Of a stretch of DNA of 64,000 nucleotides, positions 45,689 through 56,800 are shown piece by piece. The notes beneath the pieces were generated by a model. It was not told where the DNA came from. It searched no databases and saw only the letters and a list, made by a program, of their open reading frames with translations. The first letter of the stretch is position 1. Each line of letters starts with the position of its first letter. Both the position numbers and the translations under genes were made by a program. Source of the stretch: Xanthomonas sontii (GTDB taxonomy: Bacteria > Pseudomonadota > Gammaproteobacteria > Xanthomonadales > Xanthomonadaceae); NCBI RefSeq assembly GCF_040529055.1, contig NZ_CP132342.1:2354001-2418000 (forward strand), written 5' to 3'.

Positions 45689-46699
45689 TCAGGGCGCCGT
45701 GCCCAGCGCCTCGAGCAAGGCCGTATTGAACCGTTGCGGCGCTTCCACCTGCGGCGAATGGCCGAGGTCGTCGAAGGCGACCAGGCGCGCGCCGGGAATC
45801 GCCGCAGCCGCGCGCTTGCCCAAGGCCGGGTAGTCGCCCAGGGTCGCCGCCAGCGCCGGTGGCGCTAGGTCCTTGCCGATCGCGGTCCGGTCGCGCTGGC
45901 CGATGAACAGGGTGGTCGGCACGCGCAGTTGCGGGAAGCGTTGCACCACCGGCTGGTTGAACACCATGTCCGAGGTCAGCGCCTGGTTCCAGGCCACGCG
46001 GTCGCCGCCGGGACCGGCGTACAGGCCGGCCTGCATGCTCACCCAGCGGTCGTACTCGGGCTTCCACTGTCCGCCGTAGTAGACGGTCTGCTGGTACTGC
46101 TTGATCGAAGCCGCGTCGGTCTTGCGCTCCTTGGCGTACCAGTCGTCGACGCTGCGCCACGGCACGCCGGCGGCCTTCCAGTCCTCCAGCCCGATCGGGT
46201 TCACCAGCAGCAGCTGGCTCACGTCCTGCGGGTACTGCAGCGCGTAGTGCGCGGCGAGCATGCCGCCCATCGAATGGCCGACGATCGCGGCGCGGGTCAC
46301 GCCGGCCTGTTGCAGCAACGCATGGGTATTGGCCGCCAGTTGCGCGAAGCTGAACTGATAGGCCTGCGGCTTGCTCGACTTGCAGAAGCCGATCTGGTCC
46401 GGCGCCAGCACCCGGTAGCCCTGTGCCACCAGCGCGGCGATGGTCGATTCCCAGGTCGCCGCGCAGAAGTTCTTGCCGTGCAGCAGCACCACGGTGCGGC
46501 CGTTCGGCGTGCCGGTCGGGGCCACGTCCATGTACGCCATCTGCAGCGGCTGACGTTGCGAGTCGAAGCGGTACCAGTGCACCGGATAGGGATAGGCGAA
46601 GCCTTCCAGTTGCGCGCCGTAGCGCGGCGGCGCATCGGTGGCCCAGGCGGAGGCGAGCGGCGACAGGGCGAGGGCGGCGAGCAGCAGGCAGAGACGCAT
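45689..46699 (-). CDS. Secreted alpha/beta hydrolase
   Basis: A 336-residue protein with a signal peptide (about 1-20, LCLLLAALALSPLASAWA). The oxyanion motif is LLHGKNFCAATWE, the nucleophile Ser is in VGHSMGGMLA, the acid Asp probably in FIGQRDRTAIG and the His in DDLGHSPQVE. It resembles periplasmic hydrolases of the bromoperoxidase/haloalkane-dehalogenase-like kind; the substrate is unknown. The ATG at 46699 is taken for the signal peptide; another in-frame ATG ten codons earlier is less likely. It lies between the chitinase and the propeller sensor. Confidence 0.83.
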   Translation of the reverse strand: MRLCLLLAALALSPLASAWATDAPPRYGAQLEGFAYPYPVHWYRFDSQRQPLQMAYMDVAPTGTPNGRTVVLLHGKNFCAATWESTIAALVAQGYRVLAPDQIGFCKSSKPQAYQFSFAQLAANTHALLQQAGVTRAAIVGHSMGGMLAAHYALQYPQDVSQLLLVNPIGLEDWKAAGVPWRSVDDWYAKERKTDAASIKQYQQTVYYGGQWKPEYDRWVSMQAGLYAGPGGDRVAWNQALTSDMVFNQPVVQRFPQLRVPTTLFIGQRDRTAIGKDLAPPALAATLGDYPALGKRAAAAIPGARLVAFDDLGHSPQVEAPQRFNTALLEALGTAP

Positions 46700-46767
46700 G
46701 GGAGCGGGACGGCAGACGTGATGGGCCACGACCTTAGCCCGGCGCGCGCTTGCCAGGCGTCAACGCG

Positions 46768-49700
46768 TCACGCGGGCGGCGGCAGGCTGCCGCCGTTGTG
46801 CACCAGGGTCAGGCAGGCGTGGTGCTGCATCCGCGCGAGCGGTTCCTGCAGCGCTGCCAGCACCTGTTCGGCCTGCGCACCGAGCACCGGCCGGTACGCC
46901 GCCCAGCCGTTGCGGCCCTTGGCCTTGGCCTGGTACAGCGCACGGTCCGCCAGTACCAGCAGTTGTTCCCAGCCGAGCAGGTTGTCGGGGTCGTGCACGA
47001 ACGGGAATTCCGCCAGCCCGATCGAGCAGGTGACCCGGCCCTGGCGGCCGTGGTCGAGCACGAAGGGGTGCGCGGCGACCGAGCGGCACAGCCGTTCGGC
47101 GGCCATGGTGAGGTTCTCGCGCGGCGCCGAACGCAGCACCAGCAGGAACTCCTCGCCGCCCCAGCGCACCACGTAGTCGCTTTCGCGGGTCAGCCGCACC
47201 AGCAACTGCGCCATCTGCTGCAGCACCGCGTCGCCGGTGTGGTGGCCGCCGCTGTCGTTGATCGACTTGAAGTGGTCGATGTCGATCAGCGCGAACAGCA
47301 TGCCCGAGGACAGCATGTCCTCGTCGTTGGCGGCCATGCGCCGGTACAGCGCGATGTCGCTGGGGATGTGCAGCGACAGGTAGCGGCGGTTGCGCAACTG
47401 GGTCAGCTCGTCGGTGAAGCTGGCCTCCTGCAGGCGCTGGTTGGCCGCCTGCAGCGCCTGGGTGCGTTCGCGCACCTGGCGTTCGAGGATGTCGCGCTGG
47501 CGCCGGTTGTGCAGCCGCGCCAGGGCCACCGCGCACAGCAGCAGGGCGAACGCGCCCAGCGTCAGCAGCAGCCTGTAGAACGGCGTCTCCTGGAAGCGCA
47601 GCGCGATCCGCAGCGGCAGCCGCGCCGGCGCGGCCGCCCACACGCCGGCGTTGTTGCTGCCGGTGACTTCGAAGACGTAGTCGCCGCCGGGCAGGTTGGT
47701 GTAGCTGACCGCGCGCTGGCGGATGTCGTCGAGGGTGCGCCAGCCGCGGTCGTAGCCGAGCAGGCGGTAGCGCAGCTCGACGTTCTGTGGCGCCTGGAAC
47801 GAGGCGGCGGTGAACTCGAAGTCGAGGTCGCGCGCGCCTTCCGGCAGCGGGGTGGGCAGCGCCTGCGGCGTCAGCCACTGGCCCAGCGCACGCACCCGCT
47901 CCACCACCGGCTGCGGCGCCACCGGATTCTTGACGATGCCGGCGGTGTCCAGCGCGACCACGCCGTCGCGGCTGGGCAGCCACAGCGCGCCGTGCTCGAT
48001 GAAGCCCTTGCCGTTGCCGGCGCCGTTGCAGCACATGCCCTGCACGCCGCCATGGCGCTGCGCGCGCTCGGTGAGCATCAGTTCGGCGTTCAGCGGCGCC
48101 TGTGGCGACGCCGCATGGCGCAGCAGGTCGGCCAAGCGCACGCGGTAGACCCCGCGCAGGCCGGCCACCCAGATCGCGCCGCGGCCGTCGTCGGCGATGA
48201 AGAACGCGGCGTTCACCGGCAGCCCATCCTGTTCCCCGAACGCGTACCAGTGCGCGCCGTCGAACAGCCACAACTGCTCGTTGAGGGTGCCGACCAGCCA
48301 TTGCCCGCCGGGCAGCTCGTGGATCGCGGTGACGTCGGCGCTGGCCAGCGCCGAGCCCGGCGGCGCCAGCGCGACCAAGCGCTCGTCGCGCAGCGCGTAC
48401 AGGCCCGACTGCGCGCCGATCAACAGACGCCCGTCGCGGGTCTCGTGGATCAGCCGCACGCGCGGATCGCGCAGGCCCTCAGCCGTGCCGTAGCGGCGCA
48501 GCCGCGTGCCGTCGGCGCGGAACAGGCCGTCGGTGCTGGCGAACCACAGCCGCTGCGTGCGATCGCGGACGATCCCGCTGATCTGCAGGTCGCGCAGCGG
48601 CGCCAGCCAGTCCGGCTGGCCGAGCCGGCCGTCGCGGTACAGGGCGGCGCCATGGCGGGTGCCGATCCACAGCTGGCCGGGTTCGGCCAGCAAGGTATAG
48701 GGCGCCTCGTTGTGCAACTGCGCCAGGCTCAGGCGCGGTTGGTAGCGGCCATCGCGCAGCTGCGACAGGCCGCTGTCGGTGCCGACCCACAGCGATCCGT
48801 CCGGATCGCGCGCCAGGGTCCACACCAGCGCGTCGTCCAGCCCTTCGTGCGTGCTGTAGCGGCGGGTCCAGCCGTTCCACAGCCGGGTGGCGCCGTTCCA
48901 GCTGCTGCCCAGCCACAGGTTGCGCTCGCGGTCCTCGAAGATGGCGTTGACGCCGACGTTCGGCTTGTTCTCCGGGTTGCGTTCGACGATGGCGCCATCG
49001 CGCACGCGCAGCAGCGCGCCGGGTTGTCCCACCCACAGATTCTGGTCGCTGTCCTCGAACAGGGCCTGCACGGCGCGCCGGCTGGTCCCGGTCGGGTCGG
49101 GCAGCCATTGCCAGCGGCTGTCGCGGCGCAGCAGCAGTCCGTCGCGGGTGCCGGCCCAGAGCGTGCCTTGCGCCTCCAGCAGATGCTGCACCGGCGTCGC
49201 GCCGGCCTCCTGCGGCAGTGCCAGCGACTCCGGCGCGTCCTGGCCGGCGACGAAGCGCAGCACCGCGCCACGCGTGCCCACCCACAGCGCGTCGGCGCGC
49301 GGCAGCAGCGTGTAGGCGCCGCCGGCGATGCGGTGGCGCAGCTGCAGGCGATCGCCCTGCACCGCGTACACGCCATCCTGCGCCGCGACCAGCACGCTGC
49401 CGTGCGCGTCGGTCGCGATCGCCTCGATGTTGAGCAACGGCGCCTGCGGGTCCTGCGGCAGCAGCGTGGTGAAGCGTCCGTCGCGGTAGCGCGACAGGCC
49501 GCGATAGGTGCCGATCCACAGCGTGCCGGCGGCATCCACGTGCAGCGCCTTGATCAGGTTGCCGGGCAGGTGCGCCGGCGCGCCCTCGTTGAACGAGGTC
49601 ATGCGCACGCCGTCGAAGCGGGTCAGCCCGCCCATCGTGCCGATCCACAGATAGCCCTGGCGGTCCTGGGCGAACGCCTGCACGCTCAGCTGCGGCAGGC

Positions 49701-49863
49701 CCTGGTCTAGCCCCCAGCCTTCGCGCTCGTAGTGATGGAACTGCTTGTCCGGCTGTAGTGCCCGCGCCTGCGGCACACATGCGCTCCACGCTGTCGAGAG
49801 CATGGCCAGCTGTAGCGCCAGCAGGCGCCAGGAGGCGTGTGGAAACCGCAAGCGCATGCCCAT
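46768..49863 (-). CDS. Periplasmic propeller sensor diguanylate cyclase (Reg_prop-Y_Y_Y-GGDEF)
   Basis: About 1031 residues. A signal/anchor lies at about 10-35. Repeated propeller blades follow (motifs such as DRQGYLWIGTMGGLTRFDG and PDGSLWVGTDSGLSQL, about 45-620), then a Y_Y_Y domain (about 655-750, VELRYRLLGYDRGWRTLDD). A membrane helix (about 765-785), a short coiled coil and a GGDEF domain (about 830-985) complete it. The active site is RWGGEEF, so c-di-GMP synthesis is likely. The ligand is unknown; related sensors with such propellers often sense glycans. ATG at 49863 or 49857, no clear ribosome binding site. It shares its sensor layout with the two hybrids at 53.8-61.0 kb. Confidence 0.9.
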   Translation of the reverse strand: MGMRLRFPHASWRLLALQLAMLSTAWSACVPQARALQPDKQFHHYEREGWGLDQGLPQLSVQAFAQDRQGYLWIGTMGGLTRFDGVRMTSFNEGAPAHLPGNLIKALHVDAAGTLWIGTYRGLSRYRDGRFTTLLPQDPQAPLLNIEAIATDAHGSVLVAAQDGVYAVQGDRLQLRHRIAGGAYTLLPRADALWVGTRGAVLRFVAGQDAPESLALPQEAGATPVQHLLEAQGTLWAGTRDGLLLRRDSRWQWLPDPTGTSRRAVQALFEDSDQNLWVGQPGALLRVRDGAIVERNPENKPNVGVNAIFEDRERNLWLGSSWNGATRLWNGWTRRYSTHEGLDDALVWTLARDPDGSLWVGTDSGLSQLRDGRYQPRLSLAQLHNEAPYTLLAEPGQLWIGTRHGAALYRDGRLGQPDWLAPLRDLQISGIVRDRTQRLWFASTDGLFRADGTRLRRYGTAEGLRDPRVRLIHETRDGRLLIGAQSGLYALRDERLVALAPPGSALASADVTAIHELPGGQWLVGTLNEQLWLFDGAHWYAFGEQDGLPVNAAFFIADDGRGAIWVAGLRGVYRVRLADLLRHAASPQAPLNAELMLTERAQRHGGVQGMCCNGAGNGKGFIEHGALWLPSRDGVVALDTAGIVKNPVAPQPVVERVRALGQWLTPQALPTPLPEGARDLDFEFTAASFQAPQNVELRYRLLGYDRGWRTLDDIRQRAVSYTNLPGGDYVFEVTGSNNAGVWAAAPARLPLRIALRFQETPFYRLLLTLGAFALLLCAVALARLHNRRQRDILERQVRERTQALQAANQRLQEASFTDELTQLRNRRYLSLHIPSDIALYRRMAANDEDMLSSGMLFALIDIDHFKSINDSGGHHTGDAVLQQMAQLLVRLTRESDYVVRWGGEEFLLVLRSAPRENLTMAAERLCRSVAAHPFVLDHGRQGRVTCSIGLAEFPFVHDPDNLLGWEQLLVLADRALYQAKAKGRNGWAAYRPVLGAQAEQVLAALQEPLARMQHHACLTLVHNGGSLPPPA

Positions 49864-49971
49864 GCCGGATCGGCCGACGTCTCTGTCGTTAGCGGCAACG
49901 CCGCGCGGATCTTGATGCGCGCGGCAGCGAGGACGCTGGTGATCACCTGGGCCAGCGTCCATCGGGCTGGC

Positions 49972-51354
<1,383 letters not shown>

Positions 51355-51441
51355 GCGCGTGCCGAAAGGGTGGGCGAAAGACCGTCTATTCTATGCTTCC
51401 GGCGCGCGGCCCAGGTCCGCAGCGCAGCATAGGACGCGAGC

Positions 51442-51681
51442 ATGTCCCTGATCCTGTACCAGCGCGACGACTGCCATCTGTGCGACCAGGCCCTGCAGGT
51501 GCTGGCGCAGGCGCGCGTGGCCGAGCCGGACAGCGTGTTCATCGACGACGACGCGACGCTGGAGGCGCGCTACGGCGTGCGCGTGCCGGTGCTGCGCGCC
51601 GCCGACGGGCGCGAACTGGACTGGCCGTTCGATGTTGCCGGCGTGCGCGCCTGGCTGGCGGCGTCGGCCGAATGCGCGTGA
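51442..51681 (+). CDS. Glutaredoxin-like protein (DUF836)
   Basis: A 79-residue thioredoxin-fold protein with the redox motif CHLC (Cys12-Cys15) in LILYQRDDCHLCDQALQVL. The cis-Pro lies in the YGVRVPVLRA stretch. Stand-alone proteins of this type serve as small thiol-disulfide exchangers; the partner is unknown. ATG at 51442; divergent from sdaA. Confidence 0.85.
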   Translation: MSLILYQRDDCHLCDQALQVLAQARVAEPDSVFIDDDATLEARYGVRVPVLRAADGRELDWPFDVAGVRAWLAASAECA

Positions 51682-51688
51682 GCCGCGC

Positions 51689-51728
51689 ATAAAAAAAGCG
51701 GCGGACCCGACGAGGAAATCCGCCGCTC
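51689..51728 (-). terminator. Terminator of the yceI-cytochrome b561 operon
   Basis: AGCGGCGGA and its complement (loop about 14 nt) are followed on the minus strand by TTTTTTT. It ends the operon that stops at 51759; the glutaredoxin-like gene converges on it. Confidence 0.85.
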
Positions 51729-51758
51729 AGCGGCCGCGCGCCCGCGGCCTGTGGCGAA

Positions 51759-52328
51759 TCACTTCGCCTTGAACACCACCTTGGTGCTGATCGCGGTTTC
51801 GTTGGGAATGGTCTTGGTGTCGGCCCAGTCGCCGCCGCCCACGCCGAAGTCCAGACGCTTGACCGTGGCCTTGCCGGCCAGCACCGGCTGCGCGCCCGGG
51901 GTCCAGGTGAAGGTCAGGGTCACCGGTTTGGACACGCCGCGCAGCTCCAGGGTGCCGTCGGCGGCGAACTGGTTGTTGCCCAGCGCGCGGAACTTGTCGG
52001 CGCGGTAGTGCGCGGTGGCGAACTTGGCCACGTCGAAGAAATCCGCGCCCTGCAGGGTGGAGTCGCGGTCGTTGTTGCCGCTCTTGGCGCCGGCCAGGGG
52101 GATGGTGACGTCGAGCTTGGCGCCGGCCAGGTTGGCCGGGTCGAAGCTGAGCTTGGTGTCGAAGCCGGAGAACTGGCCGGTGAACACTTCGCCGTCGTAC
52201 TTGCTGGCGAACACCAGGGTGGAACCGGGGGCCTGCACATAGTCCGCGGCCTGCACCGCGGGTGCAGCGGCGAGCAGGGCCACCAGGCTGGCGGCAACGG
52301 CGGCGGGGGACGCGAAACGGGTGGACAT
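51759..52328 (-). CDS. YceI family periplasmic protein (second copy)
   Basis: A 189-residue protein with a signal peptide (about 1-27, ending AVQAADY). The YceI beta-barrel fold shows APGSTLVFASKYDGEVFTGQFSGF, PLAGAKSGNNDRDSTLQGADFFDVAKFATAHYRA and WADTKTIPNETAISTKVVFKAK. YceI proteins bind polyisoprenoid chains in their barrel; the physiological role (possibly in quinone or isoprenoid transfer) is unclear. It follows cytochrome b561 by 12 bp. Confidence 0.9.
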   Translation of the reverse strand: MSTRFASPAAVAASLVALLAAAPAVQAADYVQAPGSTLVFASKYDGEVFTGQFSGFDTKLSFDPANLAGAKLDVTIPLAGAKSGNNDRDSTLQGADFFDVAKFATAHYRADKFRALGNNQFAADGTLELRGVSKPVTLTFTWTPGAQPVLAGKATVKRLDFGVGGGDWADTKTIPNETAISTKVVFKAK

Positions 52329-52340
52329 CGAAACAGCTCC

Positions 52341-52907
52341 TCAGGACTTGGGGGTGAGCCAGCCGCGCGGCAACATCCGCGCCAGGGTGGCATCGCGTTG
52401 GAACAGGTGGTGGTAGAAGGCCGCGCCGGCATGCGCCAGGACCACCGCGATCAGCAGCCAGAAGCCCCATTCGTGCACCGTGTGCGAGAGGTCGCGCAGG
52501 TGCTCGTTCGGGGCGCTGAGCTTGGGCACCGCGACCAGGCCGAACCAGCGGAACGGGCGCAGGCCGCTGGCGGAGTCGTACAGCCAGCCGGACAGGGGGA
52601 TGGCGAAGATCATCACGTACAGCAGTGCGTGGGTGGCGTCGGCGATGCGTTCCTGCCAACCGGGGGTGCCCGGCACCGGCTTCGGCGCGCCGGCGTACAG
52701 GCGCCAGCCGAGCCGCACGATCACCAGCGCCAGCACGGTCAGGCCCAGCGACTTGTGCGCGGTGTAGACCCAGAAATACTTGGGCGTCTTCGGCAGTTCG
52801 CCCATGGTCAGGCCGACCACGCCGAGCAGCAGGATCAGGGCGGCGATCAGCCAGTGCAGGGTCTGGCTGACGCTGCCCCAGCGGTCGGGCGTGTTGCGGG
52901 CGCTCAT
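52341..52907 (-). CDS. Cytochrome b561
   Basis: A 188-residue four-helix membrane cytochrome. Heme-ligand candidates are His18 (QTLHWLIAALI), His51 (YTAHKSLG) and His142/His145 plus His159 in helices 3 and 4 (LSHTVHEWG, LAHAGAAFYHH). It transfers electrons from ubiquinol. The ATG overlaps the stop of the first yceI gene by four bases, and the second yceI gene follows by 12 bp. Confidence 0.92.
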   Translation of the reverse strand: MSARNTPDRWGSVSQTLHWLIAALILLLGVVGLTMGELPKTPKYFWVYTAHKSLGLTVLALVIVRLGWRLYAGAPKPVPGTPGWQERIADATHALLYVMIFAIPLSGWLYDSASGLRPFRWFGLVAVPKLSAPNEHLRDLSHTVHEWGFWLLIAVVLAHAGAAFYHHLFQRDATLARMLPRGWLTPKS

Positions 52908-53572
52908 GGCGTGCCGTCCTGCGCCGCTGGCGTGGTGGGGGTGTCGGTGGGAGCGGCAGGCGGGGTGCCCGGCGCCGGATCCGGTTCGGCCTTGGCGCCG
53001 CCCTCGCGGGTGGCCTCGGCCTCGATGCGCAGTTCCACCGTGCCGCCGATCACCGACGGCCAGGAACTGATGCCGAAGTCGGCGCGCTGCAGCGTGGTGG
53101 TGGCGGAGAAGCCGGCGGTGCGACGGAACGGCGGCAGCGGATGACGCTTCACTGCGTTCAGGGTCACGTCCAGGGTCACCTCGCGGGTGACGCCGTGCAG
53201 CGTCAGCTGCCCGATCACCTTGGCGTGCTGCGCGTCGATCGGCTCGACGCGGGTGGAGACGAACTGCGCTTCCGGGTAGTGCTCGCCATCGAGCAGGTTG
53301 TGCGCCAGCGCGGCGCGGTTCCACTTCTCGTCGCCCAGGTCCAGCCGCTGCAACGGCACCCGCGCCTGCAGCCGTGCGCTGCGCCAGTCGTCCGGGTCGA
53401 ACACCAGGGTGCCGGTGCTGCCGGACACGGTGCCCAGCGCCTTGGAGAATCCGGCGTGCTCGATCGCGAACAGCACCCGGGTATGCACCGGGTCCAGCGC
53501 GTACTGCGCCGGCGCGGCCAGGGCGGCGCCCGGCAAGGCCAGCAGGAGGGCCACGAGAGAGGGTCTGAACAT
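52904..53572 (-). CDS. YceI family periplasmic protein (first copy, with proline-rich tail)
   Basis: A 222-residue protein: a signal peptide (about 1-19), the YceI domain (about 22-190, YALDPVHTRVLFAIEHAGFSKALG and DFGISSWPSVIGGTVELRIEAEA) and an added Pro/Ala/Thr-rich tail of about 30 residues. It is the first gene of the yceI-cybB-yceI operon. The sequence differs clearly from the other YceI copy, so the two likely bind different ligands or act in different steps. Confidence 0.9.
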   Translation of the reverse strand: MFRPSLVALLLALPGAALAAPAQYALDPVHTRVLFAIEHAGFSKALGTVSGSTGTLVFDPDDWRSARLQARVPLQRLDLGDEKWNRAALAHNLLDGEHYPEAQFVSTRVEPIDAQHAKVIGQLTLHGVTREVTLDVTLNAVKRHPLPPFRRTAGFSATTTLQRADFGISSWPSVIGGTVELRIEAEATREGGAKAEPDPAPGTPPAAPTDTPTTPAAQDGTP

Positions 53573-53803
53573 GGAGCGGGGCCGCGCTGGGAGGTCGCCG
53601 GATTCTAGTCACAGTCCGGGCCGGCTGCGTACCTGCGGCGCGTAACGGTTCGTTGCGCGCGGTGGCAGGTGTGATTTTTCCGCGGCCGCGGGGTATAAGA
53701 ACGCTGCCGCGGCGAGCGGCATACGGAGCGGGCGCGCCGCGCGTCCGGCCCCGGCAGTGCGCCGGTGTTCATCCGCCGACGTCCTTTGCCGGAGCCGATG
53801 TCC

Positions 53804-56800
53804 ATGCCCATCCCGCATCCCCCACGCCGGTGGCGCTGCTGGGGGCTGGCCTGCCTGTTGGCGCTGGCCGCCGTGTGCGCCGATGCCAGTGCCGCGGTGC
53901 CGGAACTGCCGCGCTTCCGGGTGTTCTCCGGCGAGCAGGGGCTGCCGTCCAGCGATATCTCCGGGTTGCAGCTGGACCGCGACGGCTATCTGTGGATCGC
54001 CAGCGGCGATGGCCTGGCCCGCTACGATGGGCGCGAGTTCCGGGTCTGGCGCCACGATCCGGCCGATCCCGCGTCGTTGCGCTGCAACTACGTGCAGGAC
54101 ATGCACATCGACGCGCGCGACCGCATCTGGGTGGCCTGCGAGGGCGGCGGCCTGAGCATGCTTGGCGCGGACCGGCGCGGCTTCCGCCACTTCAACATGG
54201 CCACGCAGCCGGCGATGCGCAGCGACGACGTGTTCGCCATCGCCAGCCGCGGCGACGCGGTGTACTTCGGCACCTACCGCGGCGGCCTGTACCGGCTGGG
54301 CGGCGACGGCCGCGTGCAGCGCATCCGCGCCGGCGATCCGGCGGTGGACGCGCTGCTCGACAGCGCCGTGCTGACCCTGGCCTTCGACGATGCCGGGGTG
54401 CTGTGGGTGGGCACCTTCAAGGGCCTGGTGCGCTACGACGGCCGCCACGCCAGCGCCTACCGCATCGACGACGGCATGCCGCAGGAGGAGCAGGTGATCA
54501 TGTCGATCACCCGGCTCAGCGATGGCCTGTGGTTCAGCGGCAACACCGGCCTGTTCCGGCGCGACCGTGCCGGGCGCTGGTTGCGTGCGGACTGGATCGG
54601 CGCGCTGCATCGCGCGGCCAACGCGATCGCCGAGGACGGCGCCGGCGGCTACTGGCTCGGCAACGGCGAAGGCCTGTGGCACAAGCCGGCCGACGGGCCG
54701 GCGCGGCGGGTGGACACCGGCGGCGCGGCGGTGTCCGGCGCCAGCGTGGTGGAGACCGTGCTGCGCGACCGCGAGGGCGGCCTGTGGGTGCCGCTGCCGA
54801 CGCGCGGCCTGGGCTACCTGCGTCCGGACTGGCGCCGCCTGGCAGTGCTGGGCACCGCGCAGGGCCTGCCCGCCGACCAGTACGTCGGCCTGGCGCCGGC
54901 CCGCGCCGGCGGTGTGTGGCTGCTCGGCTCCGGCGCCAGCGTGTTCCGCCTCGACACCACCAGCGGTGCGCTGAGCGCGCCGCATTGGGCCAACGGCGCG
55001 CCGAGCGGGCGCTTGCTGTCGGTGCTGGACGACCCGCGCGGGGCGTTGTGGATGGGGGGCAGCAGCACGCTGCTGCGCGGCCCGCTGGACGGGGGCACCC
55101 TGCAGCGCTGGACCCGCGCCGCCGGCGAGGCCGATCCGATTCCGGACGGCACGCTGGCCTGGCTGCAACTGGACGCACGCCAGCGGCTGTGGATCGCCGC
55201 GCCGGGCTACGGCGTGCAGGTGCGCGATGGCGACGGCCACGTGCTGCAGAACCTCCCCGGCGGCCAGCACGGCCTGGCCGGCACCGACATCGCGGCGTTC
55301 GCGATGGCGCCGGACGGCACGCCGTGGGTCGCCGCCGAACAGTTCCAGCACTGGGACGGCGCGGCCGGGCAGTTCCGCACGCCGCCGGAGCTGGCCGGCG
55401 AGAAGGTGCAGTCGTTCGCCTTCGCCGACGCGCGCACGCTGTGGGTGCACCGGCTGTCCGGGCTGGAACTGTGGCGGCGCACCGGCGCGCACTGGCAGCG
55501 CAGCCAGCGCTACGCGGTGGCCGACGGGCTGCCGGCCACCGAGTCCAGCGCGCTGGTCGCCGATTCGCAGGGGCGCGCCTGGCTGGGCATGCGCCGTGGC
55601 CTGTTCCGGGTCGATCCGCGGCGCACGCCGGCGGTGCGCGCGTTCGGCACCCGCGACGGGCTCGGCAGCCAGGAACTGGTGCGGCGCGGCCTGCTGATGA
55701 CCGCCGACGGCGTGCTGGTGGCGGCCGCCGCGGACGGCAGCGTGGCGCTGCTGGACACGCAGCAGCCGGATCCGGTGCCGGTGCCGCTGGCGCTGAGCAT
55801 GGAGAGCGTGCAGGTGCGGCGCGGCCCACAGCTGCTGACGCTGCCGACGCGCGGCGACTTCACCCTGCGCTCGGACGACCGCGACCTGCGCGTGGCGGTG
55901 CGGCTGCTGTCCTACATCGATCCGGAACACATCGTCTACCGGTTCCGCCTGCAGGGCTACGACCGCGACTGGGTCAGCACCGGCGCCAGCGGCGAACGCA
56001 CCCTGCCGCAGCTGCCCGATGGCGCGCAGGTGCTGGAGATCCAGGCGCGCACCCGCAACGGCGCCTGGTCGCCGACGCTGCGCCTGCCGTTCCGGGTGCA
56101 GCCGCCGTGGTGGCGCAGCGTCTGGGGCATCGTCGGGCTGCTCGCCGCGGCCGGCCTGCTGCTGCTGATGTCGCTGCGCGCCTACCGGCGCCGCCTGGGT
56201 CGCCAGCACGCCTGGGAACTGGCCCTGCACAAGCAGGAACTGGCCGAGCAGGCCTCGCTGGCCAAGACCCGCTTCCTGGCCACGCTCGGCCACGAGGTGC
56301 GCACGCCGCTGACCGGGGTGCTGGGCATGAGCGAACTGCTGCTGGCCACGCCGCTGGATCCGAAGCAGCGCGGGTATACCGAGTCGATCCGCCGCGCCGG
56401 CACCCACCTGCTGCACCTGGTCAACGACGCGCTGGACCTGGCGCGGATCGAGGCCGGGCGCCTGCGCCTGGAGTCGCAGCCGTTCGCGCTGCAGGCGCTG
56501 ATCGCCGAAGTGGTCAACCTGATGGCGCCGCTGGCGCAGGCGCGCGGGCTGCGCTTCGATCTGCACGACGGCATGCCCGGCGCGACCACGGTGGAAGGCG
56601 ATGCGCTGCGGGTGCGGCAGATCCTGCTGAACCTGCTCGGCAACGCGATCAAGTTCACCAGCAGTGGCTCGGTGGCGCTGAAGGTGGCGCCGGGGCAGGA
56701 CGGCCAGGGGTTGTGCATCGAGGTGGCCGATACCGGCCCGGGCATCGGCAGCGAGCAGCAGGCGCGGCTGTTCCAGCGCTTCGAACAGGGCGATGGCCCG

